DNA from: CAYLNH01 sp964384625
GTDB taxonomy: Bacteria > Verrucomicrobiota > Lentisphaeria > JABSQK01
DNA length: 18,227 nucleotides
Reading direction: 5' to 3'
Assembly: GCA_964384625.1 (NCBI GenBank)
Contig: CAYLNH010000136.1
Coordinates: forward strand, 1-18,227
The position numbers and the translations under genes are program-made. Each line of letters opens with the position of its first letter. The first letter of the stretch is position 1. The notes beneath the pieces are model-generated. The model was given only the letters and a program-made list of their open reading frames with translations, did no database searches and had not been told where the DNA came from. Shown here in pieces: positions 1 to 7,432 of the stretch.

Positions 1-55
1 ACACGAGACACGAGACACGGGACACGAGACACGAGACACGGGACACGAGACACGA
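1..55. repeat. Heptamer tandem repeat (7 bp, with 21-bp higher-order period)
   Basis: About eight head-to-tail copies of a 7-bp unit, ACACGAG or ACACGGG, fill the first 55 bases. The G variant appears every third unit, giving a 21-bp super-period (GAG, GAG, GGG) that repeats twice. The array runs off the left edge, so its full size is unknown. It is intergenic, about 90 bp upstream of the SDR gene, and has no coding content. Confidence 0.9.
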
Positions 56-91
56 CCCCGAAGACCGTTGAATCGCTGAACTTTGAACCCT

Positions 92-124
92 GCCAGCCAC
101 AGGCTGGTCCGCCTGCGGCGGAAA
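92..124. other. Two small adjacent inverted repeats
   Basis: Two short perfect inverted repeats sit side by side upstream of the SDR gene: CCAGCC/GGCTGG with a 3-nt loop and TCCGCC/GGCGGA with a 3-nt loop. No T-tract follows, so they are not obvious intrinsic terminators. They could form hairpins in the leader of the SDR mRNA, or be remnants of palindromic intergenic repeats. Confidence 0.5.
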
Positions 125-144
125 CCCCTGAACCATTTGATACT

Positions 145-903
145 ATGTTGAACATTGATCTTTCTGGAAAACTCGCACTGGTTACCGGTGCTACCGGTGA
201 ACTTGGTCGCGTCATGGTCCGCACGCTGGCGGATGCCGGTGCCGACGTCGTTGTCCATTACGGCAGCAATGAAGAGAAGGCCAGGGACCTCCTTGGCGAA
301 GTCGAAGACAAAGGCCGCCGCGGCATGGTCGTGCAGGCGGACATCACAGTGAAAGCCGACATCGAAGCCATGCAGAAAACCGTGAAGGCCGAGTTGGGCG
401 ATCCGGGTATTATCGTCAACAATGCGGTGATCCAGTACGACTGGGTACCCGTGCTGGAGCAGAGCGAAAACGACTACGACAGTCAGTTCCGCTCTTGTGT
501 ACTGCAGAACGTGATGATGGCCAAAGCGTTTGTTCCTGCGATGATTGAAAAGGGCTGGGGCAGGGTGATCGGAATCAGCACCGAATGCGCCATGCAATGC
601 TGGGAGAAGCAGTCGGCCTATGTTTCCGGCAAGCGCGGCATGGATGGCGTTCTGCGTGTCCTGGCGAAGGAGATCGGGCCGGAGGGCATCACGGTGAACC
701 AGGTGGCGCCCGGCTGGACAATCAGCGAGAACCGCTCCGGAGACAACACGCCGCAATGGTACCTTGATCGCACGGCGTTGGGCCGTCGCGGCTACGACCA
801 GGAGATTGCCAACGTCGTCGCCTTTCTCGCCTCGGACCTGGCCAGTTTCATCACCGGCGCCTACGTGCCTGTCTGCGGCGGTAATGTGATGCCGACGATT
901 TAG
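145..903 (+). CDS. SDR family NAD(P)-dependent oxidoreductase
   Basis: A classical short-chain dehydrogenase/reductase of 252 residues, the usual length for the family. Seen in the sequence: the Rossmann cofactor motif TGATGELG (residues 14-21), NNAV at 92-95 where NNAG is usual, catalytic Ser145, the Tyr159-x3-Lys163 pair (YVSGK), Asn122 as the likely fourth catalytic residue, and the post-catalytic VNQVAPGW segment (184-191). The family interconverts alcohols and ketones with NAD(P)H; many are 3-oxoacyl-ACP reductases or sugar dehydrogenases, and the substrate here cannot be assigned. It is cytoplasmic, with no signal peptide. The ATG at 145 gives the correct SDR N-terminus, but no strong Shine-Dalgarno precedes it. 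It stands alone, about 780 nt from the next intact gene. Confidence 0.92.
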   Translation: MLNIDLSGKLALVTGATGELGRVMVRTLADAGADVVVHYGSNEEKARDLLGEVEDKGRRGMVVQADITVKADIEAMQKTVKAELGDPGIIVNNAVIQYDWVPVLEQSENDYDSQFRSCVLQNVMMAKAFVPAMIEKGWGRVIGISTECAMQCWEKQSAYVSGKRGMDGVLRVLAKEIGPEGITVNQVAPGWTISENRSGDNTPQWYLDRTALGRRGYDQEIANVVAFLASDLASFITGAYVPVCGGNVMPTI

Positions 904-904
904 C

Positions 905-928
905 TTCAATTCTGTCCGCAGAATTGAA
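905..928. other. Perfect 10-bp stem hairpin just after the SDR stop
   Basis: TTCAATTCTG and its exact complement CAGAATTGAA flank a TCCG loop, starting one base after the SDR stop codon. The position suggests transcript 3'-end formation or mRNA stabilisation, but the stem is AT-rich and no T-run follows, so it is not a canonical intrinsic terminator. Confidence 0.6.
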
Positions 929-948
929 TATGCCTAGGCGAGTGCGAA

Positions 949-973
949 GCATCACAGCCAACGGCTGTGGTGC
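949..973. other. Second hairpin (11-bp stem) downstream of the SDR gene
   Basis: GCATCACAGCC pairs with GGCTGTGGTGC across an AAC loop, with one G-T wobble. It comes 20 bases after the first hairpin and could act with it as a 3'-end structure for the SDR transcript. No poly-T tract follows. Confidence 0.5.
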
Positions 974-1034
974 TGGCAGGCTCTCATGCCGTTGTTGACC
1001 TGGCTCCCGCTATTTGGGGTATCACGGTGGATGA

Positions 1035-1331
1035 GCGCGTTTGCCGCAGTGGAAGTTGATCCACTATGACAACAACGCCGAGCTGCTGTTCAATCTTCAG
1101 GAGGGTCCCGACGAGATGCATAATCTCATAGACGATCCGAGGTATGGCAAGGTTCGCGATGAACTCCGGGCGCATGTCAGTTCTGCAGGTCATCCCTTCG
1201 TGTTGTGGCAAGAGCCGGACCATAGCGCCGGAACGTTCGCCGGTCCAGCCGCCGGCGGGCTTGTGGGCGTATGCGATGTCTGTTGCCGGTACGCGACTCG
1301 CTGGACCCCGGGTCGCTCGTCGGCCCGGTGA
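1035..1331 (+). pseudogene. Sulfatase C-terminal remnant
   Basis: Reading in frame from 1035, right after an in-frame stop, the peptide contains QWKLIHYDNNAELLFNLQ, then a segment ending DEMHNLIDDPRYGKVRDEL. This matches the usual end of type I sulfatases, where a WKLI.Y strand is followed by a 'L(Y/F)(D/N)L..DP.E..NL..DP' block. The catalytic N-terminal part (C/S-x-P-x-R and metal ligands) is absent, and other frames upstream do not supply it. Recognisable similarity fades after about position 1200 and the frame stops at 1331. The best reading is a decayed or deletion-truncated sulfatase. A real small protein starting at TTG 1041 is possible but less likely. Confidence 0.6.
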
Positions 1332-1365
1332 ATGAGTTCATCAGGGAAGGAGACGGCCCCACGAT

Positions 1366-1415
1366 CCTGCTTTTCGGGCGCTGGGAAGCCCGCTTCCCAG
1401 CGCCCGAAAAGCAGG
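1366..1415. repeat. 50-bp perfect palindrome (24-bp arms, 2-bp centre)
   Basis: The left arm (1366-1389) and right arm (1392-1415) are exact reverse complements separated only by CC at 1390-1391. One wobble and one further pair can extend the stem outward. No T-tract follows on either side. The arm is partly GC-rich (GGGCGCTGGG) and partly A/T-rich (CTTTT). It could extrude as a cruciform or form a very stable RNA hairpin. It lies in gene-poor DNA between the sulfatase relic and the esterase gene. Confidence 0.93.
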
Positions 1416-1674
1416 GTGAGGGGTGAGGCTTGCAGCCACTGATGAGCGTCTTCACCAGGCGGGTAAACCGCCTGGGGTCGTATGATCGACCCAATTGCTG
1501 GCAGGAAACACCTACGGAAGTGACATGCGCCCATGAACTCCGGCAGCGCCTGCTGGCGGCAGGAGAGCAGCACGCCGGGGCCACTCCCCGTGACTGACGC
1601 ATTACGGAATACCGTCGTTTCGGATTGACCCAAGCGTAGACCGCCGGCAGAATATACAACGCAGCCCAAACCGT
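1416..1674. other. Intergenic stretch with a small hairpin, no gene recognised
   Basis: This is the rest of the gap before the esterase. It contains a perfect 8-bp inverted repeat, CCAGGCGG/CCGCCTGG with a GTAAA loop, at 1455-1475. A short plus-strand frame (ATG at about 1441, roughly 50 codons, stop near 1594) has no ribosome binding site or similarity I recognise. I see no convincing promoter for the esterase: a TTGACC and a TATACA are present but too far apart. Confidence 0.4.
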
Positions 1675-1683
1675 GGAGAGCGT

Positions 1684-2538
1684 ATGAAAATCGTCTCGAT
1701 GTGTGTGGCCCTGCTGGCGGCAATTGTTGCCGCCGGAGACGGCAGAGGAGTACCTGTGTTGAACGAAAAGACTGGATTTTACGAGTGCAAACTGCCGTCC
1801 GAATTCCAGGCGCGACCGGCGACCGTGGAGATTCTGCTGCCGACGAAGATGGATCCGGAGAAGAAGTATCCGGTGGTCTATATTCTTCCCGTCGGCGGCG
1901 CGTCGAAGCGCGGCTATGGCGACGGTCTGGTTGAGGCGAAGAAGGCCGACGTGGCGAACAAGTACGATGTGATCTGTGTCAGTCCGTACTTCACTGAGAT
2001 TCCGTGGTTCGGGAACCACGCGACGAAGAAGACCGTCCGGCAGGAAGATCATATTCTCAACGTCCTGGTCCCGTTCATTGACGAGCAGTATTCAACGATC
2101 AAGTCGAGTGAGGGACGATGGCTGATTGGTTTCAGCAAATCAGGGTGGGGCGCCTGCACACTGCTGCTGCGCAATCCCAGGGTCTTTGGGTATGCGGCTG
2201 CGTGGGATGCGCCGTTTATGCTGAACGGCAGCGGTAAAGACTGGGGACCGATGGGGCTTAAGAAGAACATGGGGACCAAGAAACAGATGATGTCCTATCT
2301 GCCGACCGCGTTGGCAAAACAGAATGCCGGCTGGCTGCAGGAACGGAATCGCCTTGTGATCGCTCCCGGGAAGTTCTGGAAAGGCCAGGTCGTCAAGTAC
2401 CACAGCCATCTTGAAAAACTCAAAATCCCGCATACATACCGAGATGACCTGGTGCTGAAACACCGCTGGGACACCGGCTGGTTTGCACCCATGTTCGAGG
2501 AACTCGTGACGATCGCGCGCAGCCGGAAACAGGACTAG
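1684..2538 (+). CDS. Secreted alpha/beta-hydrolase (esterase-like)
   Basis: A 284-residue protein starting with a signal peptide (Lys2, hydrophobic core at about 4-17, likely cleavage near 17-22), so probably exported. The body reads as an alpha/beta hydrolase of the esterase D/prolyl oligopeptidase type: strands KYPVVYILPVGG (61-72) and YDVICVSPYF (94-103), then the nucleophile elbow GFSKSGWGA (149-157) with Ser151 as likely nucleophile. The elbow is GxSxS rather than the usual GxSxG. A late His260 (KHRWDTGW) is a good catalytic His candidate; Asp175 or a later Asp may be the acid. GGAGAG lies 3 nt before the ATG. It likely hydrolyses an ester or acylated carbohydrate outside the cytoplasm, but the substrate is unknown. 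It probably forms an operon with the FAD oxidoreductase that starts 3 nt after it. Confidence 0.82.
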   Translation: MKIVSMCVALLAAIVAAGDGRGVPVLNEKTGFYECKLPSEFQARPATVEILLPTKMDPEKKYPVVYILPVGGASKRGYGDGLVEAKKADVANKYDVICVSPYFTEIPWFGNHATKKTVRQEDHILNVLVPFIDEQYSTIKSSEGRWLIGFSKSGWGACTLLLRNPRVFGYAAAWDAPFMLNGSGKDWGPMGLKKNMGTKKQMMSYLPTALAKQNAGWLQERNRLVIAPGKFWKGQVVKYHSHLEKLKIPHTYRDDLVLKHRWDTGWFAPMFEELVTIARSRKQD

Positions 2539-2541
2539 ACT

Positions 2542-3762
2542 GTGATTGATTATATTACCGAACCGGAGCGCCGCGTGCAGGTTCGCCGCGATGCCGACGT
2601 ACTTGTTGCCGGTGGCGGGCCGGCGGGATCAATGGCGGCGATCGCGGCCGCACGCGCCGGCGCCGAAGTGCAGTTGATTGATACTGCCGGTTGCCTCGGG
2701 GGAATCTGGACTGCCGGACTGCTGTCCTGGATTCTGGATGCCGACAACAAGGACGGTTTGATGCTGGAGTTGGCCGACCGCTTGTCGGCGCACTGGGGCG
2801 AATGGCATGGTCAGCACTTTCTGACGCGTCCGGAAGTCTGTAAACTCGTCCTCGAAGAGATGTGCGCCGAAGCCGGTGTCAAAATCCGTTTGCACACACG
2901 CGTGGTGGCGGCACAGCCAGATGGTCGGGAGATCAAGCATGTGATGACCGAGTCCAAAAGCGGCCGCGAAGCCTGGGGTGCAAAGGCATTTGTTGATGCC
3001 ACCGGTGACGGCGACCTCGGCGCGCTGGCCGGTTGCCGGTGGGACTACGCCAATCCGGAGACGGGCGCGGCCCAGCCCTTCAGTCTGATTGCGTTGGTGG
3101 GCGGACTGGATCTGGACGAGGTCGCGGACTGCGTGCGGTTGGTCGCCGAGCAGCGCGGTTTGGGTCGGGCAAAGCACAACCTCCTGGCGGAGATGCAGCG
3201 CCTTGGTCTGGATCCGTCATACCATTCACCCTTCATGGCGCATCTCGGCCATGGCCTGTACGTCATCATGTGGAATCATCAGTACGGTGTGAACGCCTGT
3301 GATGCGAATGATGTAACCAAGGCAACACTGGAAGCCCGCCAGGAACTGCACCACTTGGTCAACGGTCTGCGCAGTTCCGGCGGGCGGTGGCGGAATCTGC
3401 AGCTGATTGCGACCGCCGACCAGATCGGCACGCGCGAAGGCCGGCGGGTCTGCGGCCAGTGCCGGATCACGGCAGAGGACCTCCTTGAGGGAGCGCGATT
3501 TGATGATGCGGTTTGCGAAGCGCGGTTCAACTTCGATGTTCACGCGACAAACCCCGAAAAAGGCAGGAATGCGGAGCGCGTCGGCCGTGCCAAGCCGTAC
3601 GAGATCCCGCAGCGCGCGCTGATCGCTGCAGATATGGATAACCTCTTCCTTGCCGGCCGCTGCATCAGCGGCGACTTCCTGGCGCACTCCAGCTATCGCG
3701 TGACCGGTATCGCCGCAGCCACCGGCGAGGCTGCGGGAAAGATTGCGGCGCAGCGGGTGTAA
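2542..3762 (+). CDS. FAD-dependent oxidoreductase (FAD_oxidored family)
   Basis: A 406-residue flavoprotein of the FAD_oxidored type (PF12831-like). Visible features are the dinucleotide-binding GGGPAG (24-29) with acidic Asp47 ending the second strand, CLGG (51-54) next to the isoalloxazine region, VDATGDGD (151-158), and a C-terminal LFLAGRCISG block followed by SSYRVTGIAAATGEAAG, typical for this family's FAD closure. No signal peptide is seen, so it is probably cytoplasmic. The start is GTG at 2542; AGGA at 2531-2534 lies inside the end of the upstream esterase gene, implying translational coupling. In PVC bacteria such proteins often occur in carbohydrate-degradation loci, but the substrate cannot be assigned. 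Confidence 0.9.
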   Translation: MIDYITEPERRVQVRRDADVLVAGGGPAGSMAAIAAARAGAEVQLIDTAGCLGGIWTAGLLSWILDADNKDGLMLELADRLSAHWGEWHGQHFLTRPEVCKLVLEEMCAEAGVKIRLHTRVVAAQPDGREIKHVMTESKSGREAWGAKAFVDATGDGDLGALAGCRWDYANPETGAAQPFSLIALVGGLDLDEVADCVRLVAEQRGLGRAKHNLLAEMQRLGLDPSYHSPFMAHLGHGLYVIMWNHQYGVNACDANDVTKATLEARQELHHLVNGLRSSGGRWRNLQLIATADQIGTREGRRVCGQCRITAEDLLEGARFDDAVCEARFNFDVHATNPEKGRNAERVGRAKPYEIPQRALIAADMDNLFLAGRCISGDFLAHSSYRVTGIAAATGEAAGKIAAQRV

Positions 3763-3777
3763 TTTGCAGAAACGTTC

Positions 3778-3797
3778 CTTGCTTCCCCAGAAGCAAG
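3778..3797. terminator. Hairpin between convergent genes, possible bidirectional terminator
   Basis: CTTGCTTC and its exact complement GAAGCAAG flank a CCCA loop, 15 nt past the stop of the FAD oxidoreductase. It lies in the 149-nt space between that gene and the convergent pseudopilin-like gene. There is no T-run on either strand, so intrinsic termination is only suggested by position. Confidence 0.35.
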
Positions 3798-3911
3798 CTG
3801 CGCTTCATCCTGAACGACCTGCTTGCACGGGTAAAGACACGATCCGTGAAAGAGGGCAGGTTGAGGCGAAGGTCTGTACGGGATGCGGGCTGCAGGACAG
3901 CCTGCTGAGGT

Positions 3912-4667
3912 CTACCAGAAATGATAGGAATCCCAAGTGTTGGTGTTGGTGTGATCCCGGAACAGGCGGGCTTTGATGTTGTCGCCAAATTCCCATTGCA
4001 CCGAGCCGTCGGCACGCAGGGAGGCGCCGGCCTGGTAGCTGCCGCCGTAATCCAGATGGTTCCCGCTGCCGGGGGAGCCTGTGGATCCGCCGATATTCGG
4101 GTAGTTCGGCAGGGATGCCAGTTCATCAGCGGCAATGACATCGTCGGACTCGCTGTCGGCGAGATTGCGGGGCGGGTCATACGGCTGGTTCGTCTGTGCA
4201 TCGCGGTGGACCTCATACGTAAGATCGATCAGTCCGAAGATCATCGTGTAGTCGGTGTGATACCGAACAGCATCGCTGGGGCCGTGATGCGGAAACTCCG
4301 TGCCGTCGCCGAACTTGTCGCGCGGGCGGCGACCGCTGGGACAATCAAAGACGTAACTGGTGTGACAGTACTCGAGGAAGACGGGGCGGAGATCGGAATG
4401 CGGGGTGGACGGAACATAGGCGGTCGGCGGATCCAGGGCAATGTCCCAGGGAAACTCGTTGCGGTGTTCGGGAAGCCGCTGGTTGTGGTCGTCGGCAAAC
4501 ATGAATAGACCCAGACCGATCTGTCGCTGGTTGCCGGTACACACTGCGCGGCGTGCCGACTCTTTGGCGCGGCCGAGGACGGGGAGCAGAATGGCGGCCA
4601 GAATCGCGATGATCGCAATCACAACCAGAAGTTCAATAAGCGTGAAATGCGTCTTTCCTGTTTGCAT
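3912..4667 (-). CDS. Pseudopilin-like protein with type IV prepilin N-terminus
   Basis: A 251-residue protein with a class III prepilin leader and hydrophobic N-terminal helix: KTHFTLIELLVVIAIIAIL from residue 5. Cleavage is expected before Phe8, with Glu12 as the conserved E+5. The -1 residue is His instead of the usual Gly. The hydrophobic helix is followed by RAKESARRAVCTGNQRQIGLGLFMFADDHN, the pattern of the large DUF1559/H-X9-DG-type pseudopilin expansions of PVC bacteria. The C-terminus has LRADGSVQWEF, like the family's 'H.DGSV...' end, and stops soon after. It is probably assembled at the inner membrane or cell envelope; its role is unknown. A strong AGGAGG (4675-4680) lies 7 nt upstream of the ATG. 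It follows the radical SAM gene by 44 nt but probably has its own translation signal. Confidence 0.88.
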   Translation of the reverse strand: MQTGKTHFTLIELLVVIAIIAILAAILLPVLGRAKESARRAVCTGNQRQIGLGLFMFADDHNQRLPEHRNEFPWDIALDPPTAYVPSTPHSDLRPVFLEYCHTSYVFDCPSGRRPRDKFGDGTEFPHHGPSDAVRYHTDYTMIFGLIDLTYEVHRDAQTNQPYDPPRNLADSESDDVIAADELASLPNYPNIGGSTGSPGSGNHLDYGGSYQAGASLRADGSVQWEFGDNIKARLFRDHTNTNTWDSYHFW

Positions 4668-4711
4668 CAGACGTCCTCCTTCCTGTTATATACAAATTCC
4701 GGCTGCCTTTT

Positions 4712-6367
4712 TCAAGACGACCGGTTGTCCGCTGACGACAGGTTGAATACCGCCACAGGTGTTCTTGCGGGGCGGCTGCGGTCGAAGGCAAACCAATAAC
4801 ACAGGATCTCCTGGTCGAGTTGCCAGACCTGCAGGCGCCGCAGGTCATCAGTGGGGTCCCCTTGTTTGAGATCGGCGTTGTCGGGAATCCGGCTGACGCG
4901 CTGTATGTTGCCGGGGCATTTGGAGGGGGGCATGCCGGATTGCAGCCAGCGGTATTCCAGGAGTTCTTTCAACGTTTCGGAACGGGCGGCCAGAAACTGA
5001 TGCAGCAGGCGGCCGCGGCGGACCAGACCGGGTTTCTGCGTGATGTCCGTCCGGGTATGCAGGAACTCCAGGAAATCCGGGAGGAAATTGGAATCGGCTT
5101 CCACTGCAGCGCTGACGATCGGCCGCAGTTCCGGGACGTTGTAGTAGTGATCCACGACGCGCGACAGGTCGGCGGCAGTGAGGATATCCCTGCCGGACAT
5201 TGCGTCGCCGGCGAGTACTTCGTACGGCGGATCCGGGGCGTACCGCAGTCCGAGTGCTGCGGCATTGTCAGCCACCGGTGTGCCCGGGAGGACCTTCAGC
5301 GTTTCGAGCTGGATTTCTTCCGGTTGCTGCCGGACGACGGTGTTCAGGTCCTGCAGGAGGTGCTTCAGGGACAGGGCGGGGAGACCCGACAGCAGGTCTA
5401 CGTGGATATCAAGGTTGGCACAGCCACAGAGGAACCGGAGAGCGGCAAGGAGCTCCTTCGTCGTCCCCTTGCGTTTGCACAACCGTAGAGCTTCCCGGTG
5501 GGTTGTCTGCAGGCCGACTTCCAAGTGTAACTTGCCGGCGGGATAGGCGGCAAGGAGCTGCTTGAGTTCGTCCGGCAGGAAGCCGGGATGGATCTCCAGG
5601 TGGAAACGCAATTGCGGGAATTCGTCACGAAAGATCGTCAATCGTTCGATGGCTTTCGTCGGTGTCGCGTTGAAGGTGCGGTCGAGAACGCGAATCTCTT
5701 CAATGCCGCGCTCCTGTGCTTTGTGCAGTTGCGCGCGGACGTCGTCCAGGTCGCGCCACCGAATGCGACCGGTGCGGCAACTGGTACAGAAGGCGCAGTT
5801 ATGGGGACAACCGCGGGTGGTCTCAATCTGGATAAACGGCCGCTCCCAGTTGAAGAACTCACTGCTGTCGGGCGCGGGCAGGGCGTTCCACGCGGCTTCA
5901 TCAACGAGCGCCATGCCGTTGTCGTGATAGCCGTCGGCATCCACCCGGCACCAGCCGGTAATGGTTGGCCACGATGTTTTTGCCGGCAAGGAACTCAGGA
6001 GTGCGGGGAGTGCCTCCTCGCCCTCGCCGCGAAGGACGGCGGTCACGCAGGGGGCGCGGCGCAGGAAGTCCTCGTTGTTGCCGAGAAATTCCGGGCCGCC
6101 CAGAAGGATGACCGTTTCCGGCAGCAACGCGTGGATCCGGCGCAGCACCTTGAGCATCACCTCTTGCGTGAACAGGTACACTGTCCCCAGGACAATGTCG
6201 GGCTGTTGTTCCGCCACGGTCACTGCCAGGCGCTCGGCCTTGTCGCCGATCGTGCCGCTCACCCGCGACCACGTCGCGTCCACCTCGGCACAGGCCGTGT
6301 GCAGCAGCGGCAGTGCCGGCGAACTGTGCGAGTAGGACGCGTTGATGTCGAGAAAGGTGATCTTCAA
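4712..6367 (-). CDS. B12-binding-domain radical SAM protein (DUF4080-like C-terminus)
   Basis: A 551-residue protein. Residues 1 to about 130 look like a cobalamin-binding Rossmann domain, including VILLGGPEF (86-94) and a GEGEEAL segment, but without an obvious DxHxxG lower-ligand motif. The radical SAM core starts near 180: TRGCPHNCAFC gives the CxxxCxxC cluster site (Cys187, Cys191, Cys194) that would bind a 4Fe-4S cluster and cleave SAM. The C-terminal region, after about 390, resembles DUF4080, found in this class of radical SAM enzymes. Reaction and substrate are unknown. The start appears to be TTG at 6365-6367, as MKITFLDIN is a normal beginning and an in-frame stop lies about seven codons upstream; the only ribosome-site candidate is a weak AGGAA. 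The minus-strand neighbour upstream is a methyltransferase, 273 nt away. Confidence 0.88.
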   Translation of the reverse strand: MKITFLDINASYSHSSPALPLLHTACAEVDATWSRVSGTIGDKAERLAVTVAEQQPDIVLGTVYLFTQEVMLKVLRRIHALLPETVILLGGPEFLGNNEDFLRRAPCVTAVLRGEGEEALPALLSSLPAKTSWPTITGWCRVDADGYHDNGMALVDEAAWNALPAPDSSEFFNWERPFIQIETTRGCPHNCAFCTSCRTGRIRWRDLDDVRAQLHKAQERGIEEIRVLDRTFNATPTKAIERLTIFRDEFPQLRFHLEIHPGFLPDELKQLLAAYPAGKLHLEVGLQTTHREALRLCKRKGTTKELLAALRFLCGCANLDIHVDLLSGLPALSLKHLLQDLNTVVRQQPEEIQLETLKVLPGTPVADNAAALGLRYAPDPPYEVLAGDAMSGRDILTAADLSRVVDHYYNVPELRPIVSAAVEADSNFLPDFLEFLHTRTDITQKPGLVRRGRLLHQFLAARSETLKELLEYRWLQSGMPPSKCPGNIQRVSRIPDNADLKQGDPTDDLRRLQVWQLDQEILCYWFAFDRSRPARTPVAVFNLSSADNRSS

Positions 6368-6640
6368 GGACAGTATTCCTGAGCTTCAAGGCGGCGTCGC
6401 AACGGACAGAACTTCTGCCGGAAGCGGTTTGGGTTTCGAAATGTCGCGGCCGCGGTGGAATTGTTGGCGCCGCAAAAAGCCAACTGATCCCGGTGCCGGT
6501 CAGGCCCCACAAACTGTGCTGCAGTCTCTCGGAAAAGCAACATTCACGTCGCCCTCAGCGGCAATGCCTCAATGTCGGGTGTGCAATTGCCGCCTCTCTG
6601 CCGTCGGTGGCCTTATGCCGTTGGAGCAGTGGTTGGTCAG
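6368..6640. other. Non-coding gap between methyltransferase and radical SAM genes
   Basis: About 270 nt separate the end of the methyltransferase gene from the radical SAM gene. Short frames exist but none has a convincing start signal or recognisable motif. I see no strong hairpin with a T-tract and no clear promoter for the radical SAM gene. Confidence 0.5.
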
Positions 6641-7432
6641 CTAATCCGATGTATGCCGTTGCCCTCCCCGGGCCCGGCTTACGAGAACGAGATCGTTGGC
6701 GGTTTCGACGTCAAAAGGGTCGATGTCCAGACCGGTGCCGGCCTGGACGTCGGCGAAGCCGGCGGTTTCAAGGGCTGTCTGCAGCTCAGCGCGGGTGTAT
6801 GGATGCAGGGTGGTGGTCTGCAGTTCGGGTTCGGCGCGGTCGCCGTCCCACCGGAGCCGGAGCATATTGAACCGTACGTTGCGGTCGAGGAAGTCGTAAA
6901 AGCGGACGAACTCCAGGTCTCCCTGGCGGTGGGCGCCGACGATGCGTTCACGGCGCCGCAGCACCCGGTCGTAGTTGAGCAACTGGATGAGGCAGATGCC
7001 CCCGGGGGTAAGGACCTCCTTGAAACTGTGCAGCGACGCGCCCAGTTCTTCCGGCGTCAAAACATGCGGGATGGAGTTGCCGATACAGAGCAGGGCGTCA
7101 ACCGGTCGGTCCACGTGCCGGTCAAGATCAGCAAAGGAGGTCCGGCGCCAGGCGATGTCGACGCCGGCGGCAGCGGCATTGGTGCGGGCGCGTTCGAGCA
7201 TCGCCGCCGACAGGTCGGCGCCGATGACCCGGACGCCCAGTTGCGCCAGAGCGACGGCGTGCAGACCGGTGCCGCAGGCGGCGTCAACGCAGGACTCGAT
7301 GTCAAAACGTTCGACGAGTCCGGCAAGTCGTTCGCGTTCGCGATCGAGCCGCGCGGCGAAGCGCGTCATGTCGTCGTAGTCGTCGGCGAGTTCGTTGTAG
7401 AAGGTCTCCGGAGTCAATTTGTCATTGGTCAT
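6641..7432 (-). CDS. Class I SAM-dependent methyltransferase
   Basis: A 263-residue cytoplasmic methyltransferase. Motif I is VDAACGTGLHAVAL (49-62), followed by acidic Asp73 in GADLS (71-75) for the SAM ribose, a post-motif strand ALLCIGNSIPHV around 113-124, and LTPGGICLIQLLN, the usual 'L.PGG' motif. The N-terminal FYNELADDYDDMT (11-23) is a common substrate-pocket helix in small-molecule methyltransferases, including glycine/sarcosine types, but specificity cannot be assigned. AGGAG lies 8 nt before the ATG at 7430-7432. That Shine-Dalgarno sits inside the small repeat-like element at 7436-7460. The next gene upstream, also on the minus strand, is the kinase, about 170 nt away. Confidence 0.88.
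   Translation of the reverse strand: MTNDKLTPETFYNELADDYDDMTRFAARLDRERERLAGLVERFDIESCVDAACGTGLHAVALAQLGVRVIGADLSAAMLERARTNAAAAGVDIAWRRTSFADLDRHVDRPVDALLCIGNSIPHVLTPEELGASLHSFKEVLTPGGICLIQLLNYDRVLRRRERIVGAHRQGDLEFVRFYDFLDRNVRFNMLRLRWDGDRAEPELQTTTLHPYTRAELQTALETAGFADVQAGTGLDIDPFDVETANDLVLVSRARGGQRHTSD

Noticed and set aside
1..55. CRISPR array
   Set aside because: The 7-bp units are contiguous with no unique spacers, so this is a simple tandem repeat.
905..973. Intrinsic terminator after the SDR gene
   Set aside because: The hairpins are real, but neither is followed by a T-tract, so they are listed only as hairpins.
1625..1658. Promoter for the esterase gene (TTGACC and TATACA)
   Set aside because: The spacing is 22 bp, too long for a normal sigma70-type promoter.
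1177..2052. 291-codon minus-strand open frame
   Set aside because: It overlaps the esterase gene, which has a signal peptide, ribosome site and hydrolase motifs. The minus frame has no recognisable domain and looks like a GC-rich shadow.
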